From a virus: a DNA stretch of 43,954 nucleotides. Position 1 is the stretch's first letter. Every line of letters starts with the position of its first letter. Positions 7,175 to 17,233 of the stretch are shown here, piece by piece. The position numbers and the translations under genes were made by a program. The notes under the pieces are model-generated. The model worked only from the letters and a program-made list of their open reading frames with translations. It was not told the origin of the DNA and did not search any database. Location of the stretch: positions 1 to 43,954 of IMG/VR virus record IMGVR_UViG_3300046492_000329. The stretch is one strand, 5' to 3'.

Positions 7175-8745
7175 TTCAGGAACCTCACTTTCACTTTTCT
7201 CGTCCACCAGTCCCGCGTGATCGTCAGCACCTGGGCCTCGACGCCAGCGGCCATGCCGTCCTGGTCGTGGTAGACGATCAGCCGCGCGCCCTTCTTGAGC
7301 ATCAGCAGGTCGGGCACGCCGTCGAACTCGTAGATGTCGCGGCCTGGCCCCCACAGGTTGGCTTCACGCTCGGCTTCCGCAGCCGCGTCAACGCCGTGCA
7401 GCAGCGCGGTACCGCGCATCTCGACGTCGGTGGGGAGCTTGTCACGGGCCGCAGTCGGACTCGGCCTGGTGACCGTCAACGGCCACTCGACCTCAAACAA
7501 CTTCGCATGCCCTGCCGCCAGGTTCGTCTGCAGGCCTGGCTGCGGCGTCCAGTTGCGGCAATAGCCAAGCTTCACCGCACCGATAGGATCAATGTGCTCG
7601 ACGTGCGTGAGCGTCCCGCCGATCATGTGCTCAGCCCGGATCTCGGTCGCCGGCCCGGCTGCCGGCAGAGCGATCTGGATCAGCTGCAGCGTGCCGTCGA
7701 GCGAGGGCGCGAGCTGCGCGCCGACGCTGCTCGCCAGCTGCTGGCAGGCGTCGATGACGTTGAGGCTTTGCCGCACGTGCAGCCCCACGTCCTGCTGGTG
7801 CGCGGCATCGAATTCCTGGAAGTTGCGGGCATCAATGTTGGCTAGGCTGTAGCGGTCGACGTACTTGCCGTAGCCGGTGATGAAGCGCGCCACGAGCGGC
7901 GCGATCGTCCGGCGGAATACGCCGCAGGCCTTGTCTCCCTGGACCGTGGCGGTGACGACGGCGTTACCGTTGTCGGCGGTCAGCACCGACTTGCCAGTCG
8001 CTTCGGACACGATCACCTGCTCGGTGATCGGCAGACCGTTGGCGCGCGTCTCCGGAATGCCCTCGATCGGACCGTCGTGCCATTGCCGCTCGAGTGCTGT
8101 CGCGTTGCTCCATTCGCCGCCGGCGTTGAACGCCTCGCCGAACGTGAGCGGGATCAGGGTGTCGGCGTTCGGGCCGGTGCCGCCGAACTTCTTCTCGGAC
8201 AGCGGGTAGTTCAGCCCTTCCATCATGTCGCGCAGGCGCAGCGCGAAGGCGCGCGTGCCCTTCCGCACCAGGCCGGCGGTGTGGCCGACGAAAATCTTCC
8301 GGTAGTCGGCGCGCGACCAGGTCATGTCGCCCACCAGGGCAAACAGCTCGTCCGCCCAGATGTAGCTGGCAAGGACCTCGTTCACGCCGTTGGTGTTGTC
8401 GATCTCGATGTCCCCAGCCGAGAGCTCGGCGCGCCCGGTCAGTGACAGCGACAACGCCTCGGTGAAGGGGATGCTGGCGCCGACGATCGGCGCGTAGAAG
8501 ATGGGGTGGTCCGTCCCCTCGGTGGTGTAGCCGTTGGTCGACCAGTAGAACGGCGTGCGCACGCCGTTGACCAGAGCGTAGGTCTCGACCAAGAGGTTCG
8601 CGATCGCGTCGTCGCTCGCCAGCCAGGCGGCGAAGTCTTCGTCGCTGATCGTGCGCACCGGCGGCACGAAATCCGGCGCGGCCTTGGTGTCGAAGACCAG
8701 GCCACCGCTCGGCGCCTGCACGGTGTCGAAGATGAGCGCGGCCAT
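7171..8745 (-). CDS. Tail-tip/baseplate hub-like protein
   Basis: The protein has 524 residues. It opens MAALIFDTVQAPSGGLVFD and continues with mixed beta structure through the middle (FGEAFNAGGEW, YVDRYSLANIDARNFQEFDAAHQ) to a C-terminal part rich in short strands (ARLIVYHDQDGMAAGVEAQVLTIT is a typical stretch). Similar proteins occupy the tip between tape-measure-linked proteins and fibres in siphoviruses. It overlaps the fibre gene by 4 bases. No enzymatic motif is seen. The structural call is from context. Confidence 0.75.
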   Translation of the reverse strand: MAALIFDTVQAPSGGLVFDTKAAPDFVPPVRTISDEDFAAWLASDDAIANLLVETYALVNGVRTPFYWSTNGYTTEGTDHPIFYAPIVGASIPFTEALSLSLTGRAELSAGDIEIDNTNGVNEVLASYIWADELFALVGDMTWSRADYRKIFVGHTAGLVRKGTRAFALRLRDMMEGLNYPLSEKKFGGTGPNADTLIPLTFGEAFNAGGEWSNATALERQWHDGPIEGIPETRANGLPITEQVIVSEATGKSVLTADNGNAVVTATVQGDKACGVFRRTIAPLVARFITGYGKYVDRYSLANIDARNFQEFDAAHQQDVGLHVRQSLNVIDACQQLASSVGAQLAPSLDGTLQLIQIALPAAGPATEIRAEHMIGGTLTHVEHIDPIGAVKLGYCRNWTPQPGLQTNLAAGHAKLFEVEWPLTVTRPSPTAARDKLPTDVEMRGTALLHGVDAAAEAEREANLWGPGRDIYEFDGVPDLLMLKKGARLIVYHDQDGMAAGVEAQVLTITRDWWTRKVKVRFLK

Positions 8746-9117
8746 CTATACCACCTGCACCGGGCAGGCCAGCGTCGTCGTGCCGTCCGCATCGGCCAGG
8801 ACCAGGAAGTACCAGCCCGCCGGCACGGTGGCCGCCGGGACCGCGATCTCGAGCAGCGGCGACCCTACGGCCATGGCGTGGGTGCCCTGCGCGACCGGCG
8901 CGCCGAAGGTCGCCGGCGACAGCTGCGCGAACAGGGCCCAGGTGACCGCGGCCAGGTACAGGTGCGGTACGTCGCCCTTGGTGACCAGGGTGTAGCGGAT
9001 GTGGTTGAAGCCGTCGCCGCCGGCCGGCGGATCCGGCGGGTCGACGGGTGGGACCGAAGTCCTCGACACCGTAGCGGCTCCATTCGGCGCCGCGCCGTTC
9101 GGGCAGAGTCCGTTCAT
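8746..9117 (-). CDS. Small tail-associated hypothetical protein
   Basis: The protein has 123 residues. The first 36 are Pro/Gly-rich (PPVDPPDPPAGG), a flexible linker. The rest is a compact beta-rich domain ending in WYFLVLADADGTTTLACPVQVV. Its ATG overlaps the stop of the esterase gene (TGATG), and its stop abuts the next gene. It is probably a minor tail-tip subunit or an adaptor for the neighbouring esterase. No family is recognised. Confidence 0.7.
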   Translation of the reverse strand: MNGLCPNGAAPNGAATVSRTSVPPVDPPDPPAGGDGFNHIRYTLVTKGDVPHLYLAAVTWALFAQLSPATFGAPVAQGTHAMAVGSPLLEIAVPAATVPAGWYFLVLADADGTTTLACPVQVV

Positions 9118-9914
9118 CAGTTCACCATCAGAGGTTTGCCTCCCACGATCGACGGCATGCCGCCGACCGTCAGCATGGCGTTTTTACGGCTCACTGGCGG
9201 CGCGGGCGGCGCGTCCGGCGCGGCCGGTGCGACATCGGGAATGGCCGGCAACAGGTCGGCCAGGTACTGCGCCACCACGCCGTTAGCGACTGCATTCCAA
9301 TGAACGTCGTCCTTGTAGTAGCCGCTCTGGTTGATGTACGGGTAGGTGTAGGGCGCTTGGTATGGCAGCACGCCGCCAGGACGGCGGGTTTCGACATAGC
9401 CTTCGACGCCCATACTCGCGTAGTTGGCGCGGATATAGGCGTTGTAACCGTCAATGGCAGCATTGCCCACCGATGGTACGGTGTCGTCCTTGTACGGTGG
9501 TGCGAGCACAATGTAGATGCGCCAGTCCGCATGCCCAGCCTTGACGGCGGCGAGATAGTCCTTGCAGTCCTGAATGATGTCAGCAGCTGTCGCAGCCGAT
9601 CCGTCAGGGCGTGCTGTCAGCGCCGTGTTGACACCTTCCAGAACAAACAGAATGTTCTGCTTCCCAGCTTCGTAGGCAGCTTGCAGGTCGGCGATACCGC
9701 TGTTGCCGTTCTGCCCCGCCACCATCGTCTTGAACGTGGCTCCTCCAAGAGCCTTGTTCTTGTAGGTCATCGCCCCGCTGATCGGGGGCAGCGCCATCAG
9801 CTTTTCACCAATCCGGTTGTCGTTGCTGTACACGCCGTTAGCGTCCACCTGGTTCGCAAACAGGGAGTTGCCGTCAAAGACGAAGTTGGTGTGCGCGTTG
9901 TCGAAGGTCAGCAT
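9117..9914 (-). CDS. Tail-associated SGNH/GDSL-type hydrolase
   Basis: The protein has 265 residues with all four SGNH blocks in order: FDGNS (Ser17, replacing GDS), KALGG (Gly58), EGVNTAL (Asn96) and DDVHW (Asp202-x-x-His205). SGNH enzymes are esterases that often remove acetyl groups from polysaccharides. In a tail operon the likely substrate is host capsule, O-antigen or peptidoglycan decoration. The last 55 residues are Pro/Ala-rich followed by a short beta segment that may anchor it in the virion. No signal peptide is present. Substrate and virion location are inferred. Confidence 0.8.
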   Translation of the reverse strand: MLTFDNAHTNFVFDGNSLFANQVDANGVYSNDNRIGEKLMALPPISGAMTYKNKALGGATFKTMVAGQNGNSGIADLQAAYEAGKQNILFVLEGVNTALTARPDGSAATAADIIQDCKDYLAAVKAGHADWRIYIVLAPPYKDDTVPSVGNAAIDGYNAYIRANYASMGVEGYVETRRPGGVLPYQAPYTYPYINQSGYYKDDVHWNAVANGVVAQYLADLLPAIPDVAPAAPDAPPAPPVSRKNAMLTVGGMPSIVGGKPLMVN

Positions 9915-11512
9915 CAGAAGGCCACCAAGCCAGACGACTGCATCTGCGAAATGGACGGCGTGCCGCCATTCACGTACCAGCGGATGCCCAGCTCCCCGTT
10001 CGAGACCCCGGTGAACCGGTACAGTTCCGTGAATACGGTCGGCGTTGCCGCGCGCGCCACGGAGACGATAAGCGTCGTGCTGCCATCCGTTTTGTCCGAG
10101 TTGATGCGGTCAAACTTGAGTTTGTCGCTGCCCACCGGCTTGACGCCAGCCGTGGTCGTGGTCGCGGCGCCGCCGAAGTTCGCCGCCTTGCTGAAGATGT
10201 TGTAAGGGTAGTCGGTGCCAAAGACGTTGGAAACACCGACCATCGCGTACGCCTGCGGTGCCAGCACCGTCGAGTTGGCGATCGAGGCCACGGCCAGGGT
10301 GTAGTTTCCGCCGTTGTTCGGGATAACGCAGGTGAACGAACCGTCGGTCTTGTCTGCGAATTTTTTCGCGAACACTGCTCCCATCGCCTGGTTCTCGCTG
10401 TTGGCGGAGCCGTCACCAGTGTAGACGGTCGGGTTGCCTGCCGCCGTCACGCCGCGCATATCGGGGTTGAAGGTCTCGTAGGCGATAGGCGCCGAGGTCG
10501 TCACGGTCGCCGACAGAACGTTCGATGTACGGCCAGCAGCGTCACGGGCGCGCACGCGCAGCGGGTAGGTCGTGCTGGCGGTGGCGTCGTTCTTGGTGTA
10601 GGTCAGTACGTTGCCGAGCTGAATCCAGTTGGTGCCGCCGTCGTAACTGAAGTCGTAGCCGACCACGCCGACGTTGTCGCTACCAGCCTGCCAGTTAGCG
10701 ATGAAGCTGGTGGCCGTACTGGTGGCGGTCAGGCTGCCAGCCATGGACGGATCGGTGGTGTCGGCCGAGGCGGTGGTGGTCACTGGCAGAGTGCGGACCG
10801 CGGAGGGGTTGCCGGACGGGTCGACGGCGCGAGCGCGCATGGTGTAGGTGGTACCGGCGGTGCGCCCGGTAATATCGACGAACAGGTTGGTGCCGGCCGA
10901 GGTCCAGGTGCTGCCGTCGTAGCTGTATTCGTACTTGGCGATGCCGTTGGCGTCGGTAGCCGCCTGCCAGGACAGGCGGAAGCTGTTCTGGGTTACGTTC
11001 GACGACGAGAGAGCGTCAGGGAAGGTCGGGCCGGTGGTGTCAGCCGGCGCGCTGCCGCCGAGCAGCGGCGCCAAGGCGGCAGCCAGGGCCGTTAGCGTCA
11101 GGCCGCCGATGCCGGCACTTTTCACCAGCGGAATCAGGTCGGTATTCGCCGGCGATGCAGCCGGGTTTGCGGCCAGGTAGTCCGCCAGCGACATGCCGTT
11201 CAGGTAGGACGCCGCCGCCGCGCTGTACACCTCGACGGCCGCGCCGCCGAAGTCCACCGGGTTGCCGTTGTTCGAGCTGCTGGTGATCGACTGGCGCGTC
11301 AGCTGTGTAGGGCTGTCGATCCGGTGCGGACCCGACTCGAATGCGCCTGTGACCGGATTGCGCCTGAACATGCCGACGATATCGCCGACGGCGACTTCGC
11401 CGGCGTTGATCGCTTGCGCCACGGTGCGGCAATTATCCAGGGCCGCCCCGAGTGTGATCGTCGCGCTGCTGGTGATGTTGGCTGCCTGTTTTTGCAGGTC
11501 AATTATTCTCAT
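9914..11512 (-). CDS. Tail fibre/tip protein with two FN3 domains
   Basis: The protein has 532 residues. Residues 1-155 include a segment common to phage fibres (GDIVGMFRRNPVTGAFESGP). Two fibronectin type III domains follow at about 157-250 and 250-345, each with the pattern SFxxxWQA...YxxSYDG and a conserved Tyr/Trp core. The last 185 residues form a separate beta-rich domain. FN3 domains in virions are thought to aid weak carbohydrate binding. It overlaps the esterase gene start by one base. Confidence 0.8.
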   Translation of the reverse strand: MRIIDLQKQAANITSSATITLGAALDNCRTVAQAINAGEVAVGDIVGMFRRNPVTGAFESGPHRIDSPTQLTRQSITSSSNNGNPVDFGGAAVEVYSAAAASYLNGMSLADYLAANPAASPANTDLIPLVKSAGIGGLTLTALAAALAPLLGGSAPADTTGPTFPDALSSSNVTQNSFRLSWQAATDANGIAKYEYSYDGSTWTSAGTNLFVDITGRTAGTTYTMRARAVDPSGNPSAVRTLPVTTTASADTTDPSMAGSLTATSTATSFIANWQAGSDNVGVVGYDFSYDGGTNWIQLGNVLTYTKNDATASTTYPLRVRARDAAGRTSNVLSATVTTSAPIAYETFNPDMRGVTAAGNPTVYTGDGSANSENQAMGAVFAKKFADKTDGSFTCVIPNNGGNYTLAVASIANSTVLAPQAYAMVGVSNVFGTDYPYNIFSKAANFGGAATTTTAGVKPVGSDKLKFDRINSDKTDGSTTLIVSVARAATPTVFTELYRFTGVSNGELGIRWYVNGGTPSISQMQSSGLVAF

Positions 11513-11557
11513 GCTGAGCTATCCCTGGTTAGGTCGAATAAAAATTGTTTGGCAAAC

Positions 11558-14500
11558 TCATCGCGCCGGCACCCTGGTCGGATTCCGCACCAGGTAGGCG
11601 GCCTGCTCCATCGCCCCGCCGACCGCCTCAGCGACGGCCTCCCCTGCCTCTTCGGTGGCGTCGAGCTGCTTGTCCGCATTGCGGTTCGCATCGGCGCGCA
11701 GCTTCTTCAACTCGTCCAGCGCCGCAGCGAGCACCTCCCGGGCCGCGGCGTTCTCCTCGCGCAGCGCTTTCACCTCGCCGGCCAGCACCTCGGTGCCCGC
11801 GCCCGAGCCGGCGGCGTAGCGCTGCACGTCGAACGCCGGCGCTGTGGCCTGGGCCGATGAGTCCTGGGCGACGATGGCCGCCTGGATCGCCGCGGCCGTG
11901 TCGTTGAGCTGGGCGATGCCGGCCACCTGCTTGTCGAGCGCCGCCAGCTGCTTCTGGGCGTCCGTCATCTGGGCGGTGGCGATCGTGGCCAGCTCGTTCA
12001 TGTCGCTCAGCACCTTCGACTTGTCGCCCAGGTAGGCGCTGCTCGATGCATTCACGGTCTGGCTGGCGGTGAGGAACGCGGTGGCCGCGGCCTGGGCGGC
12101 GGAGACCGCTGCCGAATCGGACGGATCCAGACTGGCCTTGTCGATGGCGGCGCTGTACTGCCGCTGCGTCTCCAGGTACTTCTGCATGGGCGTGAGCGTC
12201 GACAGCGTGCCCAGCAGCAGCGAATTGTTGTAGGCCTGGGCGCTGTCCTTCGTCGCGCTCAGGCGCTCGACGGTGCTCTTGAGCGCGTCGGACGCCGCGG
12301 TGGTCGACGCCTTGAGGTCGCGTTGCAGGGCGACCTGCTGGGCCAGCGCCCGGTTGCTCGGGTCGTAGGCCTGCAGGGCCTTCTCCTGCAGCTGGGCCTG
12401 CGTCATCGTCAGCTCGTCCAGCTGGTCCTGCAGGTCCTTGCGCTCGTCGGCGATCTCTTGCGCGGACTTCGTCGTGTCGACGATGGCCGGATAGACGGCC
12501 GCGAAGGCGTCCTTCAGGTTCATCAGGGCGGCAAAGTTCTGCCGTCCCGCGTCGGTGTTCAGGTCCAGGCCCAGGGTCACCTGGGCGAACTCCTCTCGCG
12601 AATCCACCCAGGCCAGGTTCATGGCCGCCAGCTGCTCGGTCACGAACTTCTGCATCGGGACCAGCTGCTGGGACTTTGTGAGAAAGTCCGAGGCAAAGCC
12701 GGAGACCTTCGACTGGAACTCGTCCACGCCACCCATGAGGCCCAACAGGGCCTCGCGCGCTGCGACGGACTGCAGGCCGATGCTGCCGAACTCGCGCCCC
12801 ATCGACTGCAGCGAAGCATCGATCTTGGCGTAGTCGGTGGCCACGCGGGCCAGGGTTTCCAGCGGACCCTCGCCGGCCTTCGCGAAATCGGTGATCGCGC
12901 CGACAGCCCATGAGGTCATCTGGTCGCCCACCTTCGAGAACACCTCCTCGAGCTTCGACTGGATCTCGTCCGAGGACATGCCCTTGAGGCTAATCATCCC
13001 GATGTCCACGACGAAGCTATTCAGCCTGTTGGTGAAGGCCGATCCAGAGACGCCGAGGATGGCCGCCTCCTGGGTGATGGTATCGGCCATCCCCTTCAAG
13101 GTCAGTGTGAGCTGCTGGTTGGCGTCGGCACCCAGCGTCTGCTGCTTGATGTCGTGGCTGCTGTGGCTGAAGTAGCCGCCGCTGGTCTTGATGTCGTAGT
13201 AGGCGTTGGCGTTGGCGCCCTGCGCCAGGATGGCTGCCAGGTTGGCCTTGCTCATCGTGAAGCCCGAGTCATCGACGCTCTTCTCGCCACCGAACAGGGC
13301 TGTACTCACGCTGCCCATCAGCGGCAGTTTGCTGGAGAGGTAAGCCGTGGTCCCGGTGATAAAGCCCCCCAGGATCGGACCGCCGAAGGTGTTACCGATC
13401 GACCTGCCCATCGCTTCCATGGATGCCGACCTCTGGGCATTGATGACGTTCGCCCCCGGATCGAACTGAGGGTTGGTCAGGTCGGTGCCGCGGACGATCA
13501 CCGAAGCGAACGCACCGATGTTGCTCTCGATACCGCGCAGAGACGTGAGCATCCCCGACAGGTAGTTGATCTGGGTCGAGCTGTTGGAGGCGGTGAGCTC
13601 GACAGCCCGGCTGATGGATTGGGACTTGGCGGTCGAATTACCCAGCACCGTCCCGGCGCCCTGCGCGGCCTGGCGTTGCTCCGACGTGCTGACGTTGCTG
13701 GTGCCGCCAGCCACCGCGAACCCAAGGCCGGCCATCACGGCGGCCATCGCGGCCATGCGCGCCCAGGCGGAGTACGGGTCGCCCTGCGCCTGGTTGGCGA
13801 CGCCGGCGGCCGCCGCGGCCTGGCCCTTCATCATGGACGCGGCGACATCGGGCGCGACGCTCGCCTGCGTGGTCGCGATCTGGGTGGCGGTGGCCGCCGC
13901 GTGCGCAGCGGTGTACGTCGTGAGCAAGCCGGCCTTCTGGGCCATGTTGGTGATGGCCATCGCCATCTCGAAGGCGCGGAAGGTTTTCTCGGCGGCTTGC
14001 ATGGCCCTGTATCCGCCCGTGTTTTCCTTGAAAAAGCCCTTGGCCGCGCTCGCCATGTCGCTGTACGACCGGACCTGCGCCTGGGCGGACTGCTGCGCCG
14101 CCATGGCGTTCGCGCGCTGGATCTTCGTCTGGTCGCCGCCGGCATCCTTGGTGGCCGCAGCCAACTGGGCCGCGATCGCGGCCTGGGTGCGCTCGTAGCC
14201 GCTGAGGGCGGTCGTCAGGCTGCCGATCGCGGAGCCGACCTTGCCGAAGCTATCGGCCATGCCCTGCGCGGCCGATTGCGCCGCCTGGTCGAGCGCGGAC
14301 ATCACGTCCACCATCGCATTCAGGTCGGTGAGGGTCTTGTCGTAGAGCTCCTGCTTGTCCCCGCCGGCCACCAGCGCCGCGGCGCGCTTTCGCTTTTCGT
14401 CGGCCTCGGCGCGCAGGCGCTCGGCGCGCTCGCCGGTCAGGTCCAGGCCTTCGGCGATGTCGGCTTCGATTTCCTTGCGCACAGCCTCGTCCTCGAGGCG

Positions 14501-16864
14501 CGCCGCCGTGATGGCCGCGATCTGCTTCGGGGTCAGGCCGATCTGGTCGTTGTAGTCGATCTGGGCCTGGGTCTGCTGTTTCAGGTTCGCCAGCTCGGCC
14601 ATGTCCTTCTCGATCAGGTCGGCGGAGTTGGCGACGGCCGCACGGTACTGCTTCTGCTCGAGCTCGAAGAGGTCCTCCCCTTCTTTTTTCTTGCGGCCGG
14701 CGATCTTTCTTTCCATCGCGTCGATCTGGCCGGTCAGGTCCGCCTGTTCCTTCTGGCTGTCCTTCTTGCTCTTGGCGAGCGTCAGCTGGTCCGCAAGGGC
14801 TTGCTTTTGGTCATTGAGGGCCTTCAGGTCAAGGTCCGCATTCTTGGCGAGCGCGGTTTCCTCGTTGATCTGGCCGGTGCGCTGCAGGAAGGCCAGGTGC
14901 TCTTTGTCGCGCTCGTTCAGAACGGACTGCACGTCGGCGCGGCGCTTGATCGCGGCGCTCTGCGCATCGATGCTCTCGGTGAGGGCCTTGCCGGCAGTCG
15001 AGCTGTTGAAGGTATCGGTTGCCAGCTTGGTCAGGGCGGCCTGGTATTCGGCCTGCTTGATCTCGCCCTTGTCGTATGCAGCCTGCAACTTTTGCAGGGT
15101 ATCGATGTAATCCTGGTTGACGCCGGTTAGGCGCTGGCGGACGGCGATCATGGCTTCCGTGCTGCCGGATGCGGCCTGGGCTGCCTTCTCGTCGTTCTTC
15201 CGCATTTTCTCGGTGAGCTCGGCGATGTTGTTCAGGACCTTTACGCGATCGGTGGCGACGTCGTAGCTGTTCTTACCATGGCCGAGGGCGTAGTCGCCGG
15301 TCAGGTTGTTGATGTCGTTCAGGCGCTTCGACGCGGCTTCCAGCTGGGCGAGCACGCCCTGGTTGCGGTCGATCTCCGGCTTCTTCATCCCCAGGTTCTG
15401 GAGCTGGATGAGCTTTTCGTTTTTCTCGATCTGTTCGTCGAGGCCCTTCACGATGCGCTTGTGCGCATCTTCGTAGCTCTCGACAGCCTGCTTGCTACCG
15501 TCTTCGGCCGAGTGGCCCCAAATGCTCCAGGCGGTGGCGGCAAGGCCGAGCACGGTGATGATGGCGCCGACCGGGCCGCCCAGCAGGCCAAGAGCGCGGC
15601 CGGCGACGCCGGCGGCAAGCGAGCCCCCGGCCGTGCTGGCGTTGAGCGCATCCTGCGCGGCCTTCTCGGCCCGGCGCGCGGCAACGAGCTGGGCCGACAC
15701 GCCAACCTGCTGGCGGCCCAGCACCGCCAACTCGGCCAGCATGGCAGCCCGCTCGGCCTCGGCTACCGCGAGTTCGGCGGTGGCGAGGCGCAGGGTGCGC
15801 AGCGCGAAACTTTGTGCGCCGGCCGCGGTCGACGCGGCAATGGCGGCCTCGGCCGAAGCGATGTTCGCGTTGGCGGACGAGAGCCTGGCCACGGCTTCCT
15901 GGCGCGCGACCACGATCATGGCCTCGGTGGTGCCGAGCTGGCCGACCTTGGCGGTAGCGCTGGCCGCTTCCGCTTCCGCGGTCGCCACCGTCGCCGCACG
16001 CAAGGCCATGCTGGCCGACACTTGCTTGTAGGTATCAACCGTCCAGGCGGCGAAGGTGGAACCGAGCTTGGCCGCCACGACGGTGGCGACCGAACCGGCC
16101 AGAAGATCCAGGTTGTTGGCGAGCAGGAGCACGCCACTTTTGGCGGCATCGCCGGCGCCGGACTGGGAGAGCGACAGCATGAACTGGTCCCATGCGTCGC
16201 CGAGGTTGCTGATCGCACCGTCCAGCGTCTCGGCCCTGAGGGCCATGGCGCCAGCGAAGTCGGTCTCGCCGAGGTTCTGCAGGTAGCCCTGGATTTCCTC
16301 GGCATTGTTGCCGATGACCTGGGTCATGCCCTTGAAGGTCATCGCGACCTTGTCGCCATTCTGCTTGGCCTTGATGCCGAACTCCGTTAATCGCTCGAAG
16401 TCGCCGGTGACGGCATCGGCCACGGCCTCGACCATCTGTCCCAGGTCCTTGTTCAATGCCGTGGCTGTGTTCCCATAGGCACGCATCGCCTTTTCGGACG
16501 GGTCGAGCCCAAAATTTCGCAGCAGGACGAAGGCTTCGGTGACCTCCGCCAAGCTATACGGAGTGGCGGTGGCGAACGTCTGGAGCGACTTGAATGCCTG
16601 CGCCGCGGCGGTGCTGGAGCCGGTCGCGGTGATGAGTCCTGGATTGAGCTTGTCAAAGGAGCGCTGCGCACCCAACACCTGCTCTGCCAGGGAACCCAGA
16701 CCGAGCCCGACGCCAGCGAAAGCGGCCAGTTCCTTGAGGGACGACTTGGCGGCGGTCGACAGCCCGCTCATCGAGTCGCCGATGCCCTCGATCTGACGCT
16801 GGGCGCCCGACGCACCTTCAACGGTAAAACTGATTACTGCGCCAGTCCCAGGGGTGAATGCCAT
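11558..16864 (-). CDS. Tape measure protein
   Basis: The protein has 1768 residues, the longest in the window. Residues 1-230 match the tape measure N-terminal domain (AAKSSLKELAAFAGVG, ATATPYSLAEVTEAFVLLRN). Long Ala/Glu/Lys/Gln-rich coiled-coils follow (about 300-1000), with Ala-rich hydrophobic stretches near 430-470 and 990-1080, and a coiled C-terminus. The protein sets tail length and is threaded through the tube. At about 0.15 nm per residue it predicts a tail near 265 nm. It sits directly downstream of the tail assembly chaperones, as expected. Confidence 0.95.
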   Translation of the reverse strand: MAFTPGTGAVISFTVEGASGAQRQIEGIGDSMSGLSTAAKSSLKELAAFAGVGLGLGSLAEQVLGAQRSFDKLNPGLITATGSSTAAAQAFKSLQTFATATPYSLAEVTEAFVLLRNFGLDPSEKAMRAYGNTATALNKDLGQMVEAVADAVTGDFERLTEFGIKAKQNGDKVAMTFKGMTQVIGNNAEEIQGYLQNLGETDFAGAMALRAETLDGAISNLGDAWDQFMLSLSQSGAGDAAKSGVLLLANNLDLLAGSVATVVAAKLGSTFAAWTVDTYKQVSASMALRAATVATAEAEAASATAKVGQLGTTEAMIVVARQEAVARLSSANANIASAEAAIAASTAAGAQSFALRTLRLATAELAVAEAERAAMLAELAVLGRQQVGVSAQLVAARRAEKAAQDALNASTAGGSLAAGVAGRALGLLGGPVGAIITVLGLAATAWSIWGHSAEDGSKQAVESYEDAHKRIVKGLDEQIEKNEKLIQLQNLGMKKPEIDRNQGVLAQLEAASKRLNDINNLTGDYALGHGKNSYDVATDRVKVLNNIAELTEKMRKNDEKAAQAASGSTEAMIAVRQRLTGVNQDYIDTLQKLQAAYDKGEIKQAEYQAALTKLATDTFNSSTAGKALTESIDAQSAAIKRRADVQSVLNERDKEHLAFLQRTGQINEETALAKNADLDLKALNDQKQALADQLTLAKSKKDSQKEQADLTGQIDAMERKIAGRKKKEGEDLFELEQKQYRAAVANSADLIEKDMAELANLKQQTQAQIDYNDQIGLTPKQIAAITAARLEDEAVRKEIEADIAEGLDLTGERAERLRAEADEKRKRAAALVAGGDKQELYDKTLTDLNAMVDVMSALDQAAQSAAQGMADSFGKVGSAIGSLTTALSGYERTQAAIAAQLAAATKDAGGDQTKIQRANAMAAQQSAQAQVRSYSDMASAAKGFFKENTGGYRAMQAAEKTFRAFEMAMAITNMAQKAGLLTTYTAAHAAATATQIATTQASVAPDVAASMMKGQAAAAAGVANQAQGDPYSAWARMAAMAAVMAGLGFAVAGGTSNVSTSEQRQAAQGAGTVLGNSTAKSQSISRAVELTASNSSTQINYLSGMLTSLRGIESNIGAFASVIVRGTDLTNPQFDPGANVINAQRSASMEAMGRSIGNTFGGPILGGFITGTTAYLSSKLPLMGSVSTALFGGEKSVDDSGFTMSKANLAAILAQGANANAYYDIKTSGGYFSHSSHDIKQQTLGADANQQLTLTLKGMADTITQEAAILGVSGSAFTNRLNSFVVDIGMISLKGMSSDEIQSKLEEVFSKVGDQMTSWAVGAITDFAKAGEGPLETLARVATDYAKIDASLQSMGREFGSIGLQSVAAREALLGLMGGVDEFQSKVSGFASDFLTKSQQLVPMQKFVTEQLAAMNLAWVDSREEFAQVTLGLDLNTDAGRQNFAALMNLKDAFAAVYPAIVDTTKSAQEIADERKDLQDQLDELTMTQAQLQEKALQAYDPSNRALAQQVALQRDLKASTTAASDALKSTVERLSATKDSAQAYNNSLLLGTLSTLTPMQKYLETQRQYSAAIDKASLDPSDSAAVSAAQAAATAFLTASQTVNASSSAYLGDKSKVLSDMNELATIATAQMTDAQKQLAALDKQVAGIAQLNDTAAAIQAAIVAQDSSAQATAPAFDVQRYAAGSGAGTEVLAGEVKALREENAAAREVLAAALDELKKLRADANRNADKQLDATEEAGEAVAEAVGGAMEQAAYLVRNPTRVPAR

Positions 16865-16871
16865 CTCTCGC

Positions 16872-17216
16872 CTATCTATCTCGTGTCGCCCACTCGTCGA
16901 GGGCGGCGTGTTCCATCGCCTGAATCAATCGGTACAGCCGGGGCCGGTCCTTCGCGCGGATGCCGCTCATGCGCATGCCGGCCTCGACGCCGGCGTAATT
17001 CAGGCCGACACGGCGCTCCATACCTACTTGCCACTGCGTCTGGATGGAGACCCAGAACCAGAACGCATCCTCGTTTTCCGGCCAGAGCCAGTACTCGTCT
17101 TCCTCGACGAGGACCGGTTCTTCGCAGCACAGGCCGAAGGCCGCGAGCGCCTCGTCCACCGTGTCGCTCGGTTCGGGCTCGGCGTTCCCGTGCAGCTGCA
17201 ACTGGCCGCGCGCCAT
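16872..17216 (-). CDS. DUF1799 tail assembly protein (gpT-like frameshift partner)
   Basis: The frame is open from 17237 and has an internal ATG at 17216 (114 residues). It shows the DUF1799 pattern LWPENEDAFWFWVSIQTQWQVG, then RVGLNYAGVEAGMRM. It is in the -1 frame relative to the gene at 17234-17569. A slippery heptamer just before that gene's stop would fuse the two, adding LTEAARL before this Met and giving a 232-residue G-T type product. It lies between the chaperone and tape measure genes, the standard place. Confidence 0.85.
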   Translation of the reverse strand: MARGQLQLHGNAEPEPSDTVDEALAAFGLCCEEPVLVEEDEYWLWPENEDAFWFWVSIQTQWQVGMERRVGLNYAGVEAGMRMSGIRAKDRPRLYRLIQAMEHAALDEWATRDR

Positions 17217-17233
17217 CAGGCGCGCAGCCTCGG

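Noticed and set aside
13154-15130. Long 658-codon plus-strand frame
   Set aside because: It is antisense to the tape measure gene; high GC and coiled-coil codon bias keep the opposite strand open. No recognisable domain and no ribosome site.
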